From an uncultured Schlesneria sp. (GTDB lineage: Bacteria; Planctomycetota; Planctomycetia; Planctomycetales; Planctomycetaceae): a stretch of 64,000 nucleotides of DNA. Position numbers and translations under genes: made by a program. The stretch is from positions 80,801 to 144,800 of the forward strand of contig CAIQIR010000054.1 of the NCBI GenBank assembly GCA_903871875.1. Reading direction: 5' to 3'. The notes beneath the pieces were generated by a model, which saw only the letters and a list, made by a program, of their open reading frames with translations, made no database searches and had not been told where the DNA came from. This document shows, piece by piece, positions 27,748-37,591 of this stretch (its first letter is position 1; each line of letters opens with the position of its first letter).

Positions 27748-28297
27748 AACCCGAATCGATGTGGTAAACCACGTTTGTCGGTTTGCCGCATCACGACTCT
27801 GATCGGGATTTTGAAACGACGATCGAATCCGACGAGGATAAAAAAAATCTCCCGCAAAAAGGGGTTCTTGCGGGAGCTCCATGCGCTTGGGATTGACGAA
27901 CGAGTGCCGGAACGACGAGCCCTTTTAAATCATGCACATGGGATAGACTATTCGAGGAAAATGTCCGACGAGATAACCGAACTAAAATGAAATGATGCCC
28001 ACAGACAGGTCGCATTCCCCGTGCCGGCTAACCAGTAAATGGAATGTTCACGGATTCTCGTTGTTTTTCCGATCCGACGATGTTTGGAAAGCCAAACCGT
28101 CACCAAAAACTGCAGCAGACTGAATCTTGTGTACGAACTCGCTACGAGTGGACCAAGAGTCGCCACGAGGGTTTTGGAAAGGATTTTTCCGAGGGAAAAG
28201 AATCGAGAATTCGAACCTTCAGGATACTGTACGGCAGCCAGGATTCAAGTCCATCGCAGCGGCCGGGGCGAAAATTTGACCGCCCTGTTTTCTTGTG
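27748..28297. other. 550-base intergenic region
   Basis: Separates the convergent glycosyltransferase and membrane-protein genes. It contains a strong minus-strand terminator at 27838-27876 (listed separately), far from the stop of the minus gene at 28298. No gene is supported; T-loop-like strings near 28208 and 28243 do not fold into a tRNA. Confidence 0.4.
27849..27876 (-). terminator. Factor-independent terminator, minus strand
   Basis: Perfect 9-bp stem CTCCCGCAA (27849-27857) with TTGCGGGAG (27868-27876) and a 10-base loop. On the minus strand it is followed by ATTTTTTTTATC (plus-strand run of A at about 27840-27847). It lies 420 bases after the membrane-protein stop. On the plus strand no T tract follows. 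Confidence 0.75.
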
Positions 28298-29203
28298 TCA
28301 CCGACCGTGTTCGACTACCGATTGCAACGATTGCTGATACAGCCGCCATAAGGAAAGCAGATACAGCACCAGCGTACTGAAGACGCCGTGTAAAACCACG
28401 AAAACACGAGTGGAATCTGCGGGTTCTACCAATCCGATCCATTCCATGGCGGCATACCAACGGAACAGGCTGATGCCGAATACGACGGGAATTGCGACCA
28501 GCCAGACACAGTGATAAAGCAAAGGTCCCTCGGACGGCCGAATCGGGAATAACCACTGCCGAATGCTCAAATGAGCTCCGCCCGTAGCTGCTTTGAGGAA
28601 TTCCACCCAGGACGTCGGTGATGCCGAGGAAATGGTGTCGACGATGATTTCGCGATGCCGCAGAAAGCCAATCCAAATCCCGCAAAACAGGGTGATATAT
28701 AGAGACTGGGTAAATAGAGCGTGCATATAGACGAATGGCAGCGGATGTTGCGAGTCCAACAGGATCCGCACATAGGGATTTCCCTCTAACTCCAGGTTAG
28801 GGCTGTGCGCGACTGTCACGGCCATATCCAGCACCGCGCCTCCGACGATGAACAGTCCGCCGCAGGCCGTGATTCCCCAAGGTAGACGGGTCTGTCCTTG
28901 ATTGACCAGTCGGTCGAGCAGTATCAGTGAGATGAAGCCCAAAGCGGGCAACGAGTATGCGGTATAGAGATGCAATCGCCACGAGTCGGCCGGTAACCAT
29001 TCATAAAGCATGCGTGAGATCGGCCACCCGGTTACGGATTCCAAATACCTCCAGAATTCGGCCTCATCGATTCCCTGATGAGCCAGAGCATGCAGTCCCA
29101 AATCGCAGCCGATCCACACCATCAGCAGAGCCGACACCACCAAAAACCGCCGGAGCGTGACATTTTCCTTCCAGTAGACCACTGATTCATCGGACCGTTT
29201 CAT
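28298..29203 (-). CDS. Polytopic membrane protein, unknown
   Basis: 301 residues with about seven hydrophobic segments, starting near residue 18 (FLVVSALLMVWIGCDLGLHA). Between segments there are short polar loops with HGVF, ESVTGWP and LPADSWRLHLY; no transporter or enzyme motif is recognised. ATG at 29203 is preferred, with a GAGAAG upstream; an alternative ATG at 29317 overlaps the end of the preceding gene by 14 bases but would add 38 residues of non-membrane, basic sequence. Follows the propeller-protein gene on the same strand and may be in its operon. Confidence 0.75.
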   Translation of the reverse strand: MKRSDESVVYWKENVTLRRFLVVSALLMVWIGCDLGLHALAHQGIDEAEFWRYLESVTGWPISRMLYEWLPADSWRLHLYTAYSLPALGFISLILLDRLVNQGQTRLPWGITACGGLFIVGGAVLDMAVTVAHSPNLELEGNPYVRILLDSQHPLPFVYMHALFTQSLYITLFCGIWIGFLRHREIIVDTISSASPTSWVEFLKAATGGAHLSIRQWLFPIRPSEGPLLYHCVWLVAIPVVFGISLFRWYAAMEWIGLVEPADSTRVFVVLHGVFSTLVLYLLSLWRLYQQSLQSVVEHGR

Positions 29204-29303
29204 GTTCTTCTCGCGATCATGAAGGAACTGCTCTGGGACGATAGGTGAGTCAACAACCAAGCTCGTGATCCGCCGTGAGGCAGAATGAACTCGATGGGTT
29301 TGC

Positions 29304-32300
29304 TTAATCGGTCGCATAGTTCATTTGGATGGTCTCATGTGCAAGTTTCAGTTCCAGAATGGCCTGTTGAGGATCCGGGTTCAAGAGGAAATAAGGCGTC
29401 AGATCATCCTGATGGCCTTCGATCACGATTTTACCTGTCCGTTTGTCTATCACTCTGAGGAGAGCTTCTCCCTGCCGCATGTTTTCCGAGGGTGGTGGTT
29501 TCCACAACTGAATCAAAACGGGTGCCGCACGTGATTGTTCCAGTGAGATCGGTTCCTGCTTCAGTTCACGTTGCCAGGCGATCTGTGGTCGATAGCGATC
29601 CACCGCAAATAAGGTTCCGGTGACAAATCTAACTTGGTAGGAATCATTCGGCCGGACATTTTTGGTCATGCTGCGGTTCGCGGCAGGACGAGTCAGCGCA
29701 ACGTACCATCGCTCGGTATCCTGCCAGGTCATGATGCCGGTGATCGATTGAGTATTAATCGCCAGCGGATCGCATTGAGGAGTACCGGTGCGGGCCGTCA
29801 AAACGTGAAATTGGCCGTCAGGGGTCGCCAGCCCGAAGGTTTCGGGATCGAGGATTCCAATTTGTGTATTTCGGGGATCCACTCGAGACCACACTAACTC
29901 GCCCGTTCTCAAATCGTGGAGTTCCAGTCGCATCTGCTCACCGCGAACCGCCGTCCAAACCAACGAGTCCCGTTGATGAATCAGATGGCTTGGCGAGGCC
30001 TCCCACACCCGTTCTTCAATCTTGCGACCATCGATCACACTCAATTTTTCCAAGGTCTTGTTCGTTCGCCAAAGGAATACGAAGTGATCGTCTCCGACAA
30101 CGGTCACGTCCGGTGGCAGATCGAGTCGTTCCCAAAGCGTCAGTCCCGTTTCGGTTTCCGCAGCGACCAGTTTCGTCCCCTTTTGATAACAGAAGTAACT
30201 CGCTCGCACTGGTCCGACTCGACCGATGGGCCGATTCGATTGATCGACAACTCGCGGCCGTCCCTCGCTGGACCCACTGCGGCCCGTGACGACACGCACA
30301 TCACTGGCGGAACTTTGCAGGTCAATGGGATTGGGCCACAGGAATTGTGAATTTGGCTCGCCGTGCTCATCCAGGGGAGCAATTCCGAACAACTCGCTGC
30401 CGACCATCAGCACCACGATTCGGCCAATCCCCCAGGCCCGGCGAAGTGGATGCCCGGTAGATCCTCGATAGGGTGACGCCGTGCGAGGAAGCAAGAATTT
30501 CCGCTCGTGTTCTTCGTCCTGACCTACTTGGAAAAATGCGTCTCCGCGAAAGAGAACTTCGTTTCCGTTACTGCGATCGACGGAGATATCCAGTCGCTCG
30601 GCCAAGCTCCCCGGTTCGGCATGGACCGGGATCAGTTGATAAACACTAAAAGTCCGATCATCTCGCGATTCGACTTTGGGCTCGACGTTCGGCCAGATCG
30701 ATTTCACCGCGGTGGAAAGCGCGTCGTTGCGGATCGGATCGCGAGCAATCCGATCCGCGACGGTCGCGCCATCCGGAAACGTCGCCGAGGGACGTTCTCG
30801 CAACAATCGAAGTCGCGCGGCGTAGGCATCTTGCGCCGCCCCCGCACGATCGAAACGTTGCGCGAGACGTTCGAGTGCCTGCGCGGCAATCGAGCTGTCG
30901 TTCGAACCGGACGCGTCCAACAATCGAAGTTCGATTTCGGTAGGCGAGCGCTTGCGTAGCGTTTTTTCTTCTTCCAGAATGACCAGACGCCGACTCCAGT
31001 CCAAGCCCCTCCAATGGTTTTCCAGACGCTGGACAGCCATCCGGTCACGGCTCTTCTTGGCCTCTTTCAGACGATTCATGAACAGTTCATCGAGCGCAGT
31101 CCGCTCGCTCGGATTGGCTCGTCGATAAGCCTCGTCAATCAGACCCAACAGTACGCGATCTTTGCGGACAACGGTCGAAGCAGCTCTGACCAGACCTTCT
31201 GGTTGATCCAAATCGGCTGTCAAACCATCCAGGGCTGCGTCCACAGCGGCTGTCAAATCGGCGACGGCCATGGCCGACGCCCCGATCGCAGCGGCGGCGG
31301 CGAACTTGTAATCGACATCTTCGGCCAACTCTTTCAGCTGTCGTGCGAGATCTGAGCGATCGCCGTCTAAGCGTTTTGTTTCCGAATCCTTCAGAGCCTC
31401 GATCAGTGACTCGCGGCGCAGCTCTCGCGCGGGCGAGGATTCCAATCCGTCAAGTCGCCCACGGGCCGCGACGATATCTCCCGCCTGCAGATCGAGAAAT
31501 GCCGCACGCACTCGCAAAGATTCATTGTGGGGATCGTGTTGCAGTTCCTGATCGACTCCCTGGCGGACATCTGTTAGCCGCGGCAGTCGCATCACGCTTT
31601 GGCGACTACATGCAATCCAAGCTTCGGAGTTCTCGGTCAATGACCCCAACGTGGAATCGACATTCGAAGATTCCGAAAGCAATTGTCCGTTGCGAATATC
31701 CAGCAGCATGGTCCCGCCGGACTGGGCCGCGAGGACCAGGACCGGTCCGATCAAACAACCGGGACCACCAATTTCGGAAATGGCGGTCCGCCAGATCTGT
31801 TGTCCCGTCGCGACGTCATGGCCGCGAACAAAATCTCCTTCGATCACCACCACCCGTTGTTCCGCGATCCCCGCGACGAAAAGCCCTCCTCCACGGGGAA
31901 CCGTCCACAACGGATCTCCGCCGGACGTCCCCACGGCATGCAGCAGATCGGTTTCGGGTGAAGCAAAAATCAAAAGAGATGGCTTCATGGTCGAGTCACC
32001 GGATGCACCCGGCCGTTCTTCCGTGGGGATTGAGTCGAGTCGAAGTACCGCCGCAAACGGTTCCCGCCAGGCATCCCACCAGGCTTCGGAATTTGGTCGA
32101 GTGTCCTGTGGATTTGGTCCTGATTGAAGATCACCGGCCGCGATGGTCGTCGCGGAATAGCGATAGCCCCACTTCATTGTTCTGAGCAGTGGATCAATTG
32201 CGACCACCGCGCCCGCGCTGGTGGAACAGAGCAACAATCCTTCGTGCCACACGATCGGACAGGCGACGCGCGATCGCAGCAAATCCTCCGTAATCGGCAA

Positions 32301-33779
32301 TCGAGCAGTCCCCAGCGCGATCGACCAGATCAGAGAACCATGCCGCGGATCAAGGGCCAGTAGCTGCAGCTCGATTTCCCGCTGGACGACCACATACAGC
32401 ACGTCATCGACCACCATCGGACAACCGAGAAAGAACAGCCCCGCGAAAGTGCTGTTTGATAACGACGGTGGACCACCCAGATCCCACTCGAGCGCTCCGG
32501 TGTCGATTGAATACCCACAGAGTTTGTTATAGCGCGGGCCGACTCGATGGGGGCCGGTCGTGGGATTGATCGTGAATTCACCCTTGCGGTCCGGTTCTTG
32601 AATCACAAACAGACGACGTCCATCTGACGACATCCGTGTGAAAAGAGAATCGGCTTGGCCACGCCGTTGAGCCCAATCGAGGGCCGCTGATTGAAACGAC
32701 GGATTGTCGATCACCACATGGCCGAACTGCTGAAATTCGATATTGGGAATCGTCCAACGCGGCTCGCCGGTGGCGAGTTGAAATGACTGAATCAGATCCA
32801 AGCTCCTTACGATCACTTGATCGCCGATGATCGTCGGGCGTTGAAGTGGAATCGGTCTGATTCCTTGATCCCGTTGTTTCTGCTCGCGAGCGAGCAAACG
32901 GGGGCCTAAAGGAACATCGAACGGATGTTTCCAGACGGGAGGCAGGACGGGCCTGTGTAATCGCCCGTTCGCTACGGCCATTGATAAGTCCGACGAAGTC
33001 GCAGCACGAGGTGTCGGTCGGTCAAAGCCTTGTTCTGAAAGCCATTGCTTTAAGGTCAAAGTTCGTTCGCCAAGACCGATGACTAGATTTGGATCCAGTT
33101 GGCTTAGCCGCTGACTCACAGCAGTTGCCGTGGATTGCTGGTTCGCAGCCAACAGCAATTCAATCGTGACGACGAGGGCGATGGCGCGTTGCGGATCCGT
33201 TGCTTGGGGATGTTCGGCCACTCGTGCGAAGGCTGTCGCGGCCAATTGGCTTTGGGCGTGATCGCGCTCGTGACATCCCAGCCACCAGAGTGCATCAACG
33301 CCCAGTGGCAAGTCACCAAATTGCTGCAGGAAGGCGACGACTTCGGCGCTTCCACCAGCACGCGCCTGTTCCCACGCTCGCCGCGACGACACGCGCCGGG
33401 GCTCGTCCAATCTTTGCCGCAAATCAGAGGGAATCTGCTGCAACAAGCGTCGGACATCCTCATGAGCGGCAATCTCGGTCACAGGTCCGAGTGGAATAAA
33501 TGAATTTGGCTCGGCCAGAGCACGTTCCAAATACGGTAACGCGGTCAGGTAATCTTTTCGTTCAACTGCTTCGCGGGCGAGTTCCATGTACTGGATCACC
33601 GCCTGTCGATGGGAAAGCGTCAACGAGTTGCGGCTGCCCTGCTTTAATGCTTCGCCATCGTCGACGGGAGAATCAGTCGATTCAAGTGCGGGAACTGGAG
33701 CGGGGGCTTCCGGAGGTGCGGCGGAAATGCAGGGGGCGAGAGACAGCAAAATTACCAAGGCAATTTTTGGCGGAATCAT
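29304..33779 (-). CDS. Secreted giant PQQ-type beta-propeller protein with N-terminal helical repeats
   Basis: 1491 residues. Signal peptide MIPPKIALVILLSLAPCISA at the start, which is why ATG 33779 is chosen over 33992. Residues about 40-260 are TPR-like helices (AVIQYMELAREAVERKDYLT, ALPYLERALAEP). After that come two WD/PQQ-like beta-propeller regions separated by a helical stretch (about 770-1040). Blades show the repeat pattern of a Gly-Asp/Ala start, a hydrophobic strand and a Trp, such as SIDTGALEWDLGG, DPRHGSLIWSIALG, DVATGQQIWRTA, and later ETGLTLWERLDL and DLRTGELVWSRV. No enzyme motif; a large scaffold or sensor in the periplasm is likely. The real PQQ-enzyme ligands are not seen, so it is structural. 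Confidence 0.85.
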   Translation of the reverse strand: MIPPKIALVILLSLAPCISAAPPEAPAPVPALESTDSPVDDGEALKQGSRNSLTLSHRQAVIQYMELAREAVERKDYLTALPYLERALAEPNSFIPLGPVTEIAAHEDVRRLLQQIPSDLRQRLDEPRRVSSRRAWEQARAGGSAEVVAFLQQFGDLPLGVDALWWLGCHERDHAQSQLAATAFARVAEHPQATDPQRAIALVVTIELLLAANQQSTATAVSQRLSQLDPNLVIGLGERTLTLKQWLSEQGFDRPTPRAATSSDLSMAVANGRLHRPVLPPVWKHPFDVPLGPRLLAREQKQRDQGIRPIPLQRPTIIGDQVIVRSLDLIQSFQLATGEPRWTIPNIEFQQFGHVVIDNPSFQSAALDWAQRRGQADSLFTRMSSDGRRLFVIQEPDRKGEFTINPTTGPHRVGPRYNKLCGYSIDTGALEWDLGGPPSLSNSTFAGLFFLGCPMVVDDVLYVVVQREIELQLLALDPRHGSLIWSIALGTARLPITEDLLRSRVACPIVWHEGLLLCSTSAGAVVAIDPLLRTMKWGYRYSATTIAAGDLQSGPNPQDTRPNSEAWWDAWREPFAAVLRLDSIPTEERPGASGDSTMKPSLLIFASPETDLLHAVGTSGGDPLWTVPRGGGLFVAGIAEQRVVVIEGDFVRGHDVATGQQIWRTAISEIGGPGCLIGPVLVLAAQSGGTMLLDIRNGQLLSESSNVDSTLGSLTENSEAWIACSRQSVMRLPRLTDVRQGVDQELQHDPHNESLRVRAAFLDLQAGDIVAARGRLDGLESSPARELRRESLIEALKDSETKRLDGDRSDLARQLKELAEDVDYKFAAAAAIGASAMAVADLTAAVDAALDGLTADLDQPEGLVRAASTVVRKDRVLLGLIDEAYRRANPSERTALDELFMNRLKEAKKSRDRMAVQRLENHWRGLDWSRRLVILEEEKTLRKRSPTEIELRLLDASGSNDSSIAAQALERLAQRFDRAGAAQDAYAARLRLLRERPSATFPDGATVADRIARDPIRNDALSTAVKSIWPNVEPKVESRDDRTFSVYQLIPVHAEPGSLAERLDISVDRSNGNEVLFRGDAFFQVGQDEEHERKFLLPRTASPYRGSTGHPLRRAWGIGRIVVLMVGSELFGIAPLDEHGEPNSQFLWPNPIDLQSSASDVRVVTGRSGSSEGRPRVVDQSNRPIGRVGPVRASYFCYQKGTKLVAAETETGLTLWERLDLPPDVTVVGDDHFVFLWRTNKTLEKLSVIDGRKIEERVWEASPSHLIHQRDSLVWTAVRGEQMRLELHDLRTGELVWSRVDPRNTQIGILDPETFGLATPDGQFHVLTARTGTPQCDPLAINTQSITGIMTWQDTERWYVALTRPAANRSMTKNVRPNDSYQVRFVTGTLFAVDRYRPQIAWQRELKQEPISLEQSRAAPVLIQLWKPPPSENMRQGEALLRVIDKRTGKIVIEGHQDDLTPYFLLNPDPQQAILELKLAHETIQMNYATD

Positions 33780-34029
33780 CAAATGAAATGATGAATCTCT
33801 CACTACTCTCTCCTGAATCGCGCCACGCAATTCTCTCGGCTCGGTGAGTTTACTGCAATCACTGGCGACGGAAATCATTTGTCCATTCGGAACCCCACAA
33901 CAGTAACGCCGGCCGTGCAGCCACACCACCGAAGTCGGTTTGCGAGGAGATCCAGGCTGAACCTGGCCATGATTGTTGAGGCGGCCGCGCACTCGTTCGA
34001 TACAACGATCCGGCGGGCGGCAATGAGAA
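33780..34029. other. Region between parA and the propeller gene
   Basis: 250 bases upstream of the propeller gene start. An open frame continues into it from that gene (33780-33992) but contains no signal or family-like sequence. No other feature is visible; the propeller-gene promoter is expected here. Confidence 0.4.
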
Positions 34030-34061
34030 CGGCCCGATCAAACGGATGTTTGTTCGGGCCG
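34030..34061 (-). terminator. Hairpin after parA
   Basis: CGGCCCGATCAAAC (34030-34043) pairs with GTTTGTTCGGGCCG (34048-34061) with one central mismatch, giving a stem of about 13 bp and a 4-base loop. It sits 40 bases after the parA stop on the minus strand and is followed by TTCTCATT, a weak U-rich tail. A terminator or a transcript-end barrier. Confidence 0.6.
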
Positions 34062-34100
34062 AATCGATACGAATTCAAGCTTCAGCGGCACGCCACGGGT

Positions 34101-34940
34101 TTAGGCGGCCATCGGCTCGTTGGTCGGTGCGGACGGGGGCGCCAGGGCCGCTTCGCCGGCAACCACTTCGTTAATGAGTGCCGCGTAATCCAATGCACCG
34201 GGACTTTTTGCCGCGTAATCGAAGATCGATTGCCCAAAGCTGGGGGCTTCCGCCAGTTTGATGTTCCGGCGAATACGGCTTTCGAAAATCCTGGCATTCT
34301 TCCAGGGGGCTTTCGGATCGCTGTGTTCGAGGAAGCGCATCAGATCGTCAGTGATATCTGCCGCCAGTCGTGTTGAAGTCTCGTAAAGACACAGGACGAT
34401 TCCACTAACCACCAGCTCACGATTCAAACGCCGTTTGACCAAGGCCGTGGTCTCGAACAACTTCGATAAACCTTGAAGTGCTAGAAAGTGCGGTTGCAAC
34501 GGAATGAACACTTCTTTCGCGGCGGACAGTGCATTGATGGTCAGTACCCCCAGCGAAGGTGGGCAATCCATGACGATGTAATCAAACTGCTGCTGTTGGC
34601 ACAGGCGTTCGATCGCCCCACGCAAAATCATTTCGCGGCCTGGGGCATCCACAAGTTCCACTTCGGTGGCTGCCAAATCCAGATCCGACGGGACGACCCA
34701 CAGATTCTCGACCGCCAGTTGTTTGACGTCGGCCAGTGTCCGTTTGCCCGAGAAGACATCATAGACCGTAGGCGTCTGACCAAACGCATCGACACCCATG
34801 TGTAACGAAGCGTGCCCTTGCGGATCGAGATCGATCAGGCAGACGCGGCGCCCCAGCTTGGCTAGCCCGGCGGCCAAATTAACACTTGTGGTCGTCTTTC
34901 CGACGCCACCTTTTTGGTTCATAACACAAATGCTGCGCAT
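34101..34940 (-). CDS. Solitary ParA/Soj-family ATPase
   Basis: 279 residues. Deviant Walker A KGGVGKTT at 10-17, with Walker A' at [13 protein letters not shown] and Walker B in [13 protein letters not shown], are all present, so it should be an active ParA-type ATPase acting in chromosome, plasmid or protein-complex positioning. The C-terminal ~20 residues are Ala/Pro-rich. ATG 34940 has AAAGGAT upstream; an earlier start at 34973 adds 11 residues only. No ParB or parS-like inverted repeat is found nearby, which differs from the usual parAB pair, so the partner is elsewhere or it is an MipZ/orphan-type protein. Confidence 0.9.
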   Translation of the reverse strand: MRSICVMNQKGGVGKTTTSVNLAAGLAKLGRRVCLIDLDPQGHASLHMGVDAFGQTPTVYDVFSGKRTLADVKQLAVENLWVVPSDLDLAATEVELVDAPGREMILRGAIERLCQQQQFDYIVMDCPPSLGVLTINALSAAKEVFIPLQPHFLALQGLSKLFETTALVKRRLNRELVVSGIVLCLYETSTRLAADITDDLMRFLEHSDPKAPWKNARIFESRIRRNIKLAEAPSFGQSIFDYAAKSPGALDYAALINEVVAGEAALAPPSAPTNEPMAA

Positions 34941-35151
34941 CGGGCATCCTTTCCCGGACAGTCGAAATTTCACTGGCGTAGTCTAGTTGAGTGACGAAAA
35001 GTGGGAAAGACTGTTTTGCGGGATCTCGCAGGAACGGTTCCTAAGCGGCGATTGCCGACGGCTTTAGTCAATGTCTCGCATTGCAGGAAGCACGTTCGTC
35101 ACGGAAATCGTCCACTGGCGGCAGAAAAGAATGCGCAGCACCCGCTACGTA

Positions 35152-35781
35152 TCAGCCGTCGACAGCCAGGCCCTTTTCGAGTCGGATGCGGCGGACTTCG
35201 GCCAGCACCTCGTCGACGATCTCGCCATTTTGTTCCAAGGCTCGGAACTCCATCCAGTTCACCAGCATGTTGACGGCCACTGTTGTCAGGGCCAAGATCA
35301 AATGCAGGGTGCCGGTAGACATCCCGAAGAATCCCTTGGCCTGCATGGGCGAAGCAGGATCGGCGGCCGCTCCGAACGCCCCCGTCATGACCAGCAGGAC
35401 AAAACACAGCACCATCAAGGGAATCGTCCGATATTTGATGCTGGTACTGCGAGCATGCATTCGAGCGTCCAGGCGATAGGCGTTGGATGTTTCTTCAATC
35501 CACCGCCCGGTCCCCATGAAGTAAGTCAGCACAATCGCGTGAACCAGCGTTGCAATGACAAGTGCTGCCAACGCAGCCAGAAAATGGTACTGCACTCCCG
35601 CTTGGACGGCAGCCGTTCGCACTTTGGGATCGTCGATCATCAACCCCAGGCCCATCGCTATGATCAACGAAACGGTGCTGACGAACGACAATGGCAGAAA
35701 AATACGAACCACAATCTCTTTCAGTGAACGGTCAAAGGAAAAGCGAGACGCGGCATCTGAGCAACAGCGGGCCAGTGCCAA
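35152..35781 (-). CDS. Membrane protein with four hydrophobic segments
   Basis: Up to 209 residues. Hydrophobic segments at roughly residues 25-45, 65-90, 120-140 and 155-175 (for example FLAALAALVIATLVHAIVLT and LMVLCFVLLVMTGAFGAAAD); the C-terminus is a charged helix ending EVRRIRLEKGLAVDG. The true start is unclear: ATG 35781 gives a Cys/Ser-rich head, GTG 35712 would start right before the first membrane segment and has AAAGAG in front. Lies 7 bases downstream of mcsB, so it is likely co-transcribed. Function not recognised. Confidence 0.7.
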   Translation of the reverse strand: MALARCCSDAASRFSFDRSLKEIVVRIFLPLSFVSTVSLIIAMGLGLMIDDPKVRTAAVQAGVQYHFLAALAALVIATLVHAIVLTYFMGTGRWIEETSNAYRLDARMHARSTSIKYRTIPLMVLCFVLLVMTGAFGAAADPASPMQAKGFFGMSTGTLHLILALTTVAVNMLVNWMEFRALEQNGEIVDEVLAEVRRIRLEKGLAVDG

Positions 35782-35788
35782 ACAGGTC

Positions 35789-36844
35789 TTAGTTTCGCTC
35801 GTTCAGTCGTTGGCGGATGTAGTCGGCTCGTGCGACATTCCGATCGACAGTTTCGAGCTTCTCGTGACGAATTTTCTGAAGATGCGCCGGCTGCGTGTGG
35901 ATGAAAAGTTCGTTGATCGTGGGGATTTCCAAATCGTCGATCAAGCCCAGATTGATTCCCAGACGCACACTCGACAACAGGTCCATCGTCTCTTCGGAGC
36001 TGATCGTCCGGGCCGTTTTCAGGATGCCGTAAGCGCGTGACACCTGATCGTGCAAGCCTCGACGGTTTTCACTGACCAATGCCTGCCGCACCCGGCGCTC
36101 GTACGACACGATATTCGGGACGACATCCTGGATTGTTCGAATCAAGTTGGCTTCGCTTTTGCCCAGGGTGACCTGATTCGAGATCTGGTAAAAGTCGCCC
36201 ATGGCCTGACTGCCTTCGCCGTACAGGCCGCGGACCGCCAGATTGATCTTTTGCAGGGCCTGAAAGACCTTTTGGATTTCCTTCGTGTGCACCAGGGCGG
36301 GAAGGTGCATCAGCACGCTGACGCGAATCCCGGTTCCACAATTGGTGGGGCATGCGGTCAAGTATCCGAGTTTATCGCTGAACGCATACGTCCGTTCCGC
36401 TTCGATGGCATCATCGATGGCGTCGATTTCGCTCCAGCATTCGTCCAAGGCAAACCCGCTGCGCAGCACCTGGATCCGCAGATGATCTTCTTCGTTGATC
36501 ATCACGCTGATGTTTTCTTCGTCGCTGACGCCCACCCCGCGTTGGCCGTGGGTTTCGGAATGCTCGCGGCTAATCAATTGTCGTTCAACCAGCATTTGCC
36601 GGTCGATCACTTCCAGAGAACTGACGGAAATGTAGTTCAGCCGACGACCGGCCGGATTTTTCTCGATCTGGGTCCTCAGGACTTCTTCGATTTCCGCTCG
36701 GACGTTGTCATCAGCCCGGCTGGGGAAAGGGAATTGAGCGAGATTGCGGGCCAGGCGGATCCGACTGGACATGACAATGTCCGAATCGGGCCCGGTCGCT
36801 TTCAGCCATTCGCCACTTGTGCGTGTCAGGGACTCAAGGTCCAC
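35789..36844 (-). CDS. mcsB: Protein-arginine kinase McsB
   Basis: 351 residues, family length. Guanidino-kinase (creatine/arginine kinase-like) catalytic domain with MSSRIRLARNLAQFPFP at the N-terminus, SVMINEEDHLRIQVLR in the middle, the catalytic-Cys block LTACPTNCGTGIRVSVLMHL and the loop ENRRGLHDQVSRAYGIL. The C-terminal phospho-arginine pocket motif, RDxxRA in Firmicutes, is RNVARA (335-340) here, with Asp changed to Asn. McsB phosphorylates Arg side chains and tags proteins for Clp proteolysis. The activator gene mcsA is directly upstream (116 bases). ClpX is in the same window, but no ClpC or CtsR is present, unlike in Bacillus. Confidence 0.95.
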   Translation of the reverse strand: MDLESLTRTSGEWLKATGPDSDIVMSSRIRLARNLAQFPFPSRADDNVRAEIEEVLRTQIEKNPAGRRLNYISVSSLEVIDRQMLVERQLISREHSETHGQRGVGVSDEENISVMINEEDHLRIQVLRSGFALDECWSEIDAIDDAIEAERTYAFSDKLGYLTACPTNCGTGIRVSVLMHLPALVHTKEIQKVFQALQKINLAVRGLYGEGSQAMGDFYQISNQVTLGKSEANLIRTIQDVVPNIVSYERRVRQALVSENRRGLHDQVSRAYGILKTARTISSEETMDLLSSVRLGINLGLIDDLEIPTINELFIHTQPAHLQKIRHEKLETVDRNVARADYIRQRLNERN

Positions 36845-36960
36845 GTCCGTTCCTTCTCTGAGGGGACTCGTTCCAACTTAATCGTTCACAATCGATTTCA
36901 TGGGACCTTGCGACATCGAATGACATCGAAAAATCCGTGTCCGCTTCCCGATTTACTTGA

Positions 36961-37482
36961 TTATCCCGGTTCGCTGGGAGCACTGGTGGGCTTTGCCTGC
37001 GATTGGTCTTCCTCAAGCTGGCGAATGGAATCGCGGATGCGGGCTGCGTCTTCGTATCGTTCTTCCTCGACGCAAGATCTCAACTCGCTGCGTAATTTGA
37101 TCAACTTGAACTGGATCTGACTCGACTGCGGCGACCGTTTGGGGATTTTCCCCGTATGGGTGGTCTCGCCGTGGATATTTTCCAGCAGCGGCAGCAGTTC
37201 GTCTTCAAAGACCACATAATCGTGTGGACACCCCAGTCGACCTAAAGAACGAAATTCTTTGAAGGCGATCCCGCAATTCGGGCAAACCTGCAATTCGAGA
37301 TCGTCGAGCGCGGCTTCTTCCGCTCCGGTGTCTGATTCAATCGCCCCGTCCTTTTTCGACGGTTGAGCGTGGCTCAGGTACTCTTTTGCGCATCCTTCGC
37401 ACAGATGCAGCGCCCGGACTTCTCCCTGGCGCAATTCGGTAATATGCAACACCGCTGGCTTGGAACAACGTTCGCATTTCAT
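36961..37482 (-). CDS. mcsA: McsA, activator of McsB, with UVR motif
   Basis: 173 residues. Zinc-finger pairs CERC (start) and CEGC, and CPNCGIAFKEF with a Cys in LGCPHDYVVFED, are the typical McsA metal sites. The C-terminal helix ELRSCVEEERYEDAARIRDS is the UvrB/UvrC (UVR) motif. McsA binds and activates McsB. ATG 37482 is chosen; an in-frame GTG at 37491 adds three residues. It precedes mcsB and follows a sirtuin gene 109 bases upstream, all on the minus strand. Confidence 0.93.
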   Translation of the reverse strand: MKCERCSKPAVLHITELRQGEVRALHLCEGCAKEYLSHAQPSKKDGAIESDTGAEEAALDDLELQVCPNCGIAFKEFRSLGRLGCPHDYVVFEDELLPLLENIHGETTHTGKIPKRSPQSSQIQFKLIKLRSELRSCVEEERYEDAARIRDSIRQLEEDQSQAKPTSAPSEPG

Positions 37483-37591
37483 AACTGACACGCGAGGCTA
37501 ATAGAGTGAATGATGAAACTGAGCCGATTCTAGGAGCGAATCGCGGGAAAGGAAAGTACAGTCCCAATAACGAGTTAATCGACTGATTCCG

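Noticed and set aside
28195..28265. tRNA-like T-loop strings (TTCGAACC and GGATTCAAGTCC)
   Set aside because: Neither strand gives a paired acceptor stem, anticodon arm and T arm of proper length; the T-stem bases do not pair.
33780..33992. Upstream extension of the propeller gene
   Set aside because: It places a signal peptide inside the chain; the ATG at 33779 fits secretion.
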